Part shown: piece by piece, positions 8,885-10,397 of the stretch
Numbering within the stretch: the stretch's first letter is position 1
How the letters are laid out: every line of letters begins with the position of its first letter
Assembly: GCA_021814735.1 (NCBI GenBank)
Contig: JAKAHX010000027.1
Span: forward strand, 1-10,397
Reading direction: 5' to 3'
Length of the DNA: 10,397 nt
Source of the DNA: Chloroflexota bacterium
GTDB taxonomy: Bacteria; Chloroflexota; Limnocylindria; Limnocylindrales; CSP1-4
Position numbers and translations under genes: made by a program
Notes under the pieces: model-generated
What the model saw: only the letters and a program-made list of their open reading frames with translations
What the model was told of the DNA's origin: nothing
The model's database searches: none

Positions 8885-9367
8885 TCAGAGCTTGTAGCCG
8901 AAGCGCCGGAGGAGCGCCTTCCGGTCGGCGACGTCGGCGTCGGTCTCGACCCCCAGGGGCGATCCGCCGTCCACGACGCCGAGGATGGCGCGACCCTGCT
9001 CCGTCTCGGCGAGCACGACCTCGACGGGGTTCGCCGTTGCGCAGAAGATGCGGCAGACCTCGGGGACCGCCTTGACGGCGTTGAGGACGCTCACGGGGAA
9101 CGCGCCGTCCAGGAAGATGATGAAGCTGTGCCCGGCGCCGATGGCCAAGGCGTTGTCCACCGCCAGATCCACCAGCGCGTCGTCGTTGCCGGACCGACGG
9201 ACGAGGCGCGGACCGGACGATTCGCAGAAGGCGAGTCCGAAACGCAGGTGGGGTCCGGCCTGGGCGAGCGTCTCGTGCAGGTCCTCGACGGTCTTGATGA
9301 AGTGGGATTGCCCCAGGATGAGGTTCAGGTCCTCTGGCTTCTCGATGCGGACGACTCGAAACTCCAC
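8885..9367 (-). CDS. Adenosine-specific kinase family protein (PF04008 type)
   Basis: The 160 residues match the small conserved family named after a structurally characterised archaeal adenosine-specific kinase. Hallmarks are GQSHFIKTVEDL (19-30), GLAFCESSG (44-52), GNDD (60-63), VLNAVKAVPEVCRIFCATAN (94-113), PVEVVLAETEQGRAILGVVD (114-133) and the terminal RRFGYKL. The length is that of the family and the chain looks complete. The proposed reaction is ATP-dependent phosphorylation of adenosine to AMP in the cytoplasm; biochemical support for the family is thin, so function is tentative. The fold is unrelated to ribokinase-type adenosine kinases. The start is GTG 9367, with GGAGG 4 nt upstream. 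It points the same way as the heat-shock cluster but is 452 nt upstream of hsp20, with hairpins and a promoter between, so it is probably a separate unit. Confidence 0.9.
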   Translation of the reverse strand: MEFRVVRIEKPEDLNLILGQSHFIKTVEDLHETLAQAGPHLRFGLAFCESSGPRLVRRSGNDDALVDLAVDNALAIGAGHSFIIFLDGAFPVSVLNAVKAVPEVCRIFCATANPVEVVLAETEQGRAILGVVDGGSPLGVETDADVADRKALLRRFGYKL

Positions 9368-9402
9368 CGCGCTCCTCCGACTGCGTCCATCCCGTCGCTG
9401 CC

Positions 9403-9427
9403 GAGGCTACCCCGCGGGGGAAGCCTC
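9403..9427. repeat. Inverted repeat in the divergent intergenic region
   Basis: GAGGCT (9403-9408) and AGCCTC (9422-9427) flank a CCCCGCGGGG palindrome (9410-9419). It lies 36-60 nt upstream of the GTG at 9367 and 130 nt upstream of the lipoprotein ATG. It could be an operator or leader structure; no known consensus is recognised. No clear promoter was seen in the 9368-9556 gap. Confidence 0.35.
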
Positions 9428-9556
9428 ATCCCGGGTTTCCCGCCGCGGGCAGGCCGCCCAGGCCGCTCGCCCCGCGTGTGTCGCCCGCACGCCGGGGCAC
9501 CGGCACCACGTCCGGCGGCGGGGCAACGGCGGAGGCCGTGGTAGCGTGCCGCGACC

Positions 9557-10397
9557 ATGTCATCTCGATGCCCTCGCACCCCGAGCCGCACGGCGGGGCG
9601 GCGTCCGCCGTGCCGTGCGGCTCGCTCCGGGCCACCCGTCCTCGCACTTGCCTTCGTCGCGCTCGTCGCGCTCGTGGCGTGCGGATCCGGCGGGCCGGCT
9701 GGTACGTCGCGGGCTGGACGGGCGGCGGTGTCGTCGACCGGCCTCCCGTCGTCCCCCGCGACAGTCCCGGCGCTGACTGCCGCGCCACCTGCAGCGGGGC
9801 CGGGAGGAGGATCGCCCGGGTCAGCCGCGCCATCGCCCGGGTCGGGTGCCGCGATGCCCGGCGCGTCCGCGGGCACCTCCGCGGCCCCGGCTGTCATCGC
9901 ATCACTGACCGCGGTCCGGCTCCCGGTGGCCGTGAGCCGGGCCGTCGCTTTCTCGCGGCCCGACGGGCTCCTGGTGGCGGGCGGCCTGACCGACGCCGGC
10001 ACGACCGCGAGCATCGTCGGGGTCGATCTGCGGACCGGGGCGGTCGGAATCGCCGGACAGCTCCCCGAGCGGGTGCACGACGCGGGGGGCGCGTCACTCG
10101 ACGGGGTCCCGCTGGTCATCGGTGGCGGCAGCATCCTGGCCGGTACCGCCGTCCAGCGGGTCGTGGCAGGCAGCTCGTCCGTGCCGGTCCGGACCGCGCT
10201 GGTGGGGCACCTGCCGGCACCCCGGGCCGACCTGGGCGCCGTCGACGTCGGCGGCCGGGTCGTGGTCGTGGGCGGTGGTACGCCGTCCGCCCCCGATCCC
10301 CGCGTGCTGGCCACGGCGGACGGCATCCACTTCAGCGTCGTGGGCAGTCTCCCGGTGCCGGTGCGATACGCGGCCGTCGCCGCGATCGGCCAGGAGG
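9557..10397 (+). CDS. Lipoprotein with kelch-like beta-propeller repeats (3' end outside window)
   Basis: The frame is open from ATG 9557 to the end of the window (280 codons), with an in-frame TAG at 9542 fixing this as the furthest upstream ATG. A basic, Arg/Pro-rich n-region is followed by a hydrophobic stretch VLALAFVALVALVAC (28-42) ending in the lipobox L-V-A-C, so Cys42 should be lipidated and the protein anchored on the outer face of the membrane. Residues 43-115 are a Gly/Pro/Ser/Ala linker. From about 120 there are kelch-like units: LLVAGG (138-143), PLVIGGG (185-191) and VVVVGGG (235-241), about 48 residues apart, each followed by strands and an LP-x-x-R-type turn (LPERVHDAG, LPAPRADLG, LPVPVRYAA). 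Kelch propellers usually bind proteins or sugars; the ligand is unknown. The start has no close Shine-Dalgarno (GGAGG is 21 nt away). It is divergent from the PF04008 gene. Confidence 0.8.
   Translation, partial: MSSRCPRTPSRTAGRRPPCRAARSGPPVLALAFVALVALVACGSGGPAGTSRAGRAAVSSTGLPSSPATVPALTAAPPAAGPGGGSPGSAAPSPGSGAAMPGASAGTSAAPAVIASLTAVRLPVAVSRAVAFSRPDGLLVAGGLTDAGTTASIVGVDLRTGAVGIAGQLPERVHDAGGASLDGVPLVIGGGSILAGTAVQRVVAGSSSVPVRTALVGHLPAPRADLGAVDVGGRVVVVGGGTPSAPDPRVLATADGIHFSVVGSLPVPVRYAAVAAIGQE
9582..9624 (+). repeat. Long nested inverted repeat in the start of the lipoprotein gene
   Basis: A perfect 13-bp arm pair, CGAGCCGCACGGC (9582-9594) and GCCGTGCGGCTCG (9612-9624), encloses an inner GGCGG-CGT-CCGCC stem (9597-9609). 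It sits 25-67 nt after the start of the ATG, within the codons for the Arg-rich signal-peptide n-region. An 18-bp-total stem in the early coding region would be a strong mRNA structure or a protein-binding palindrome; its role is unknown. Confidence 0.6.

Noticed and set aside
9325..10326. Minus-strand frame of 333 codons over the lipoprotein gene and the start of the PF04008 gene
   Set aside because: The translation is Pro/Thr/Arg-rich with no recognisable domain. The plus strand there shows a signal peptide, lipobox and kelch-like repeats.

Overview
The window is a very GC-rich bacterial segment (roughly 70% G+C by eye, with strongly G/C-ending codons). Its centre is a minus-strand protein-quality-control cluster reading from about 8570 down to 457: small heat-shock protein (hsp20), HspR-type MerR repressor, Lon protease, a zinc-finger-less J-domain co-chaperone, the ClpB disaggregase, and a CoA-type NUDIX hydrolase. 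All gaps are short (4-nt overlap, 16, 64, 27 and 28 nt), so one polycistronic transcript is the simplest reading. No dnaK, grpE, groEL or hrcA is present, and no CIRCE element was seen.

The regulatory logic can largely be read from the sequence. Upstream of hsp20 there is a sigma-70-like promoter (TTGACA, 17-nt spacer, GATCAT). Its -35 hexamer lies inside a 21-bp HAIR-like inverted repeat, CTTGACA-N7-TGTCATG, the kind of site bound by HspR. A further half-site overlaps the -10, giving three half-sites in alternating orientation. The predicted leader of about 100 nt can fold into four consecutive stem-loops, the last ending one base before a strong AGGAGG ribosome binding site. The 64-nt lon-dnaJ gap also holds two consecutive stem-loops, with the likely dnaJ Shine-Dalgarno in a loop.

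Flanks: positions 2-355 (+) encode the C-terminal end of a cupin protein, convergent with the cluster, with hairpins in between. Upstream of the cluster, 8885-9367 (-) encodes a member of the adenosine-specific kinase family (PF04008 type), followed by GC-rich hairpins that may terminate it. Divergent from it, 9557 to the end (+) is a partial lipoprotein with a low-complexity linker and kelch-like beta-propeller repeats.

Organism: HspR/HAIR control with high G+C suggests Actinomycetota or a high-GC Chloroflexota lineage. The PF04008 protein and the kelch lipoprotein would suit a Chloroflexota-like or deep actinobacterial genome, but this is inference and the window has no decisive marker. There are no RNA genes, CRISPR arrays, insertion sequences or phage genes that I can support.
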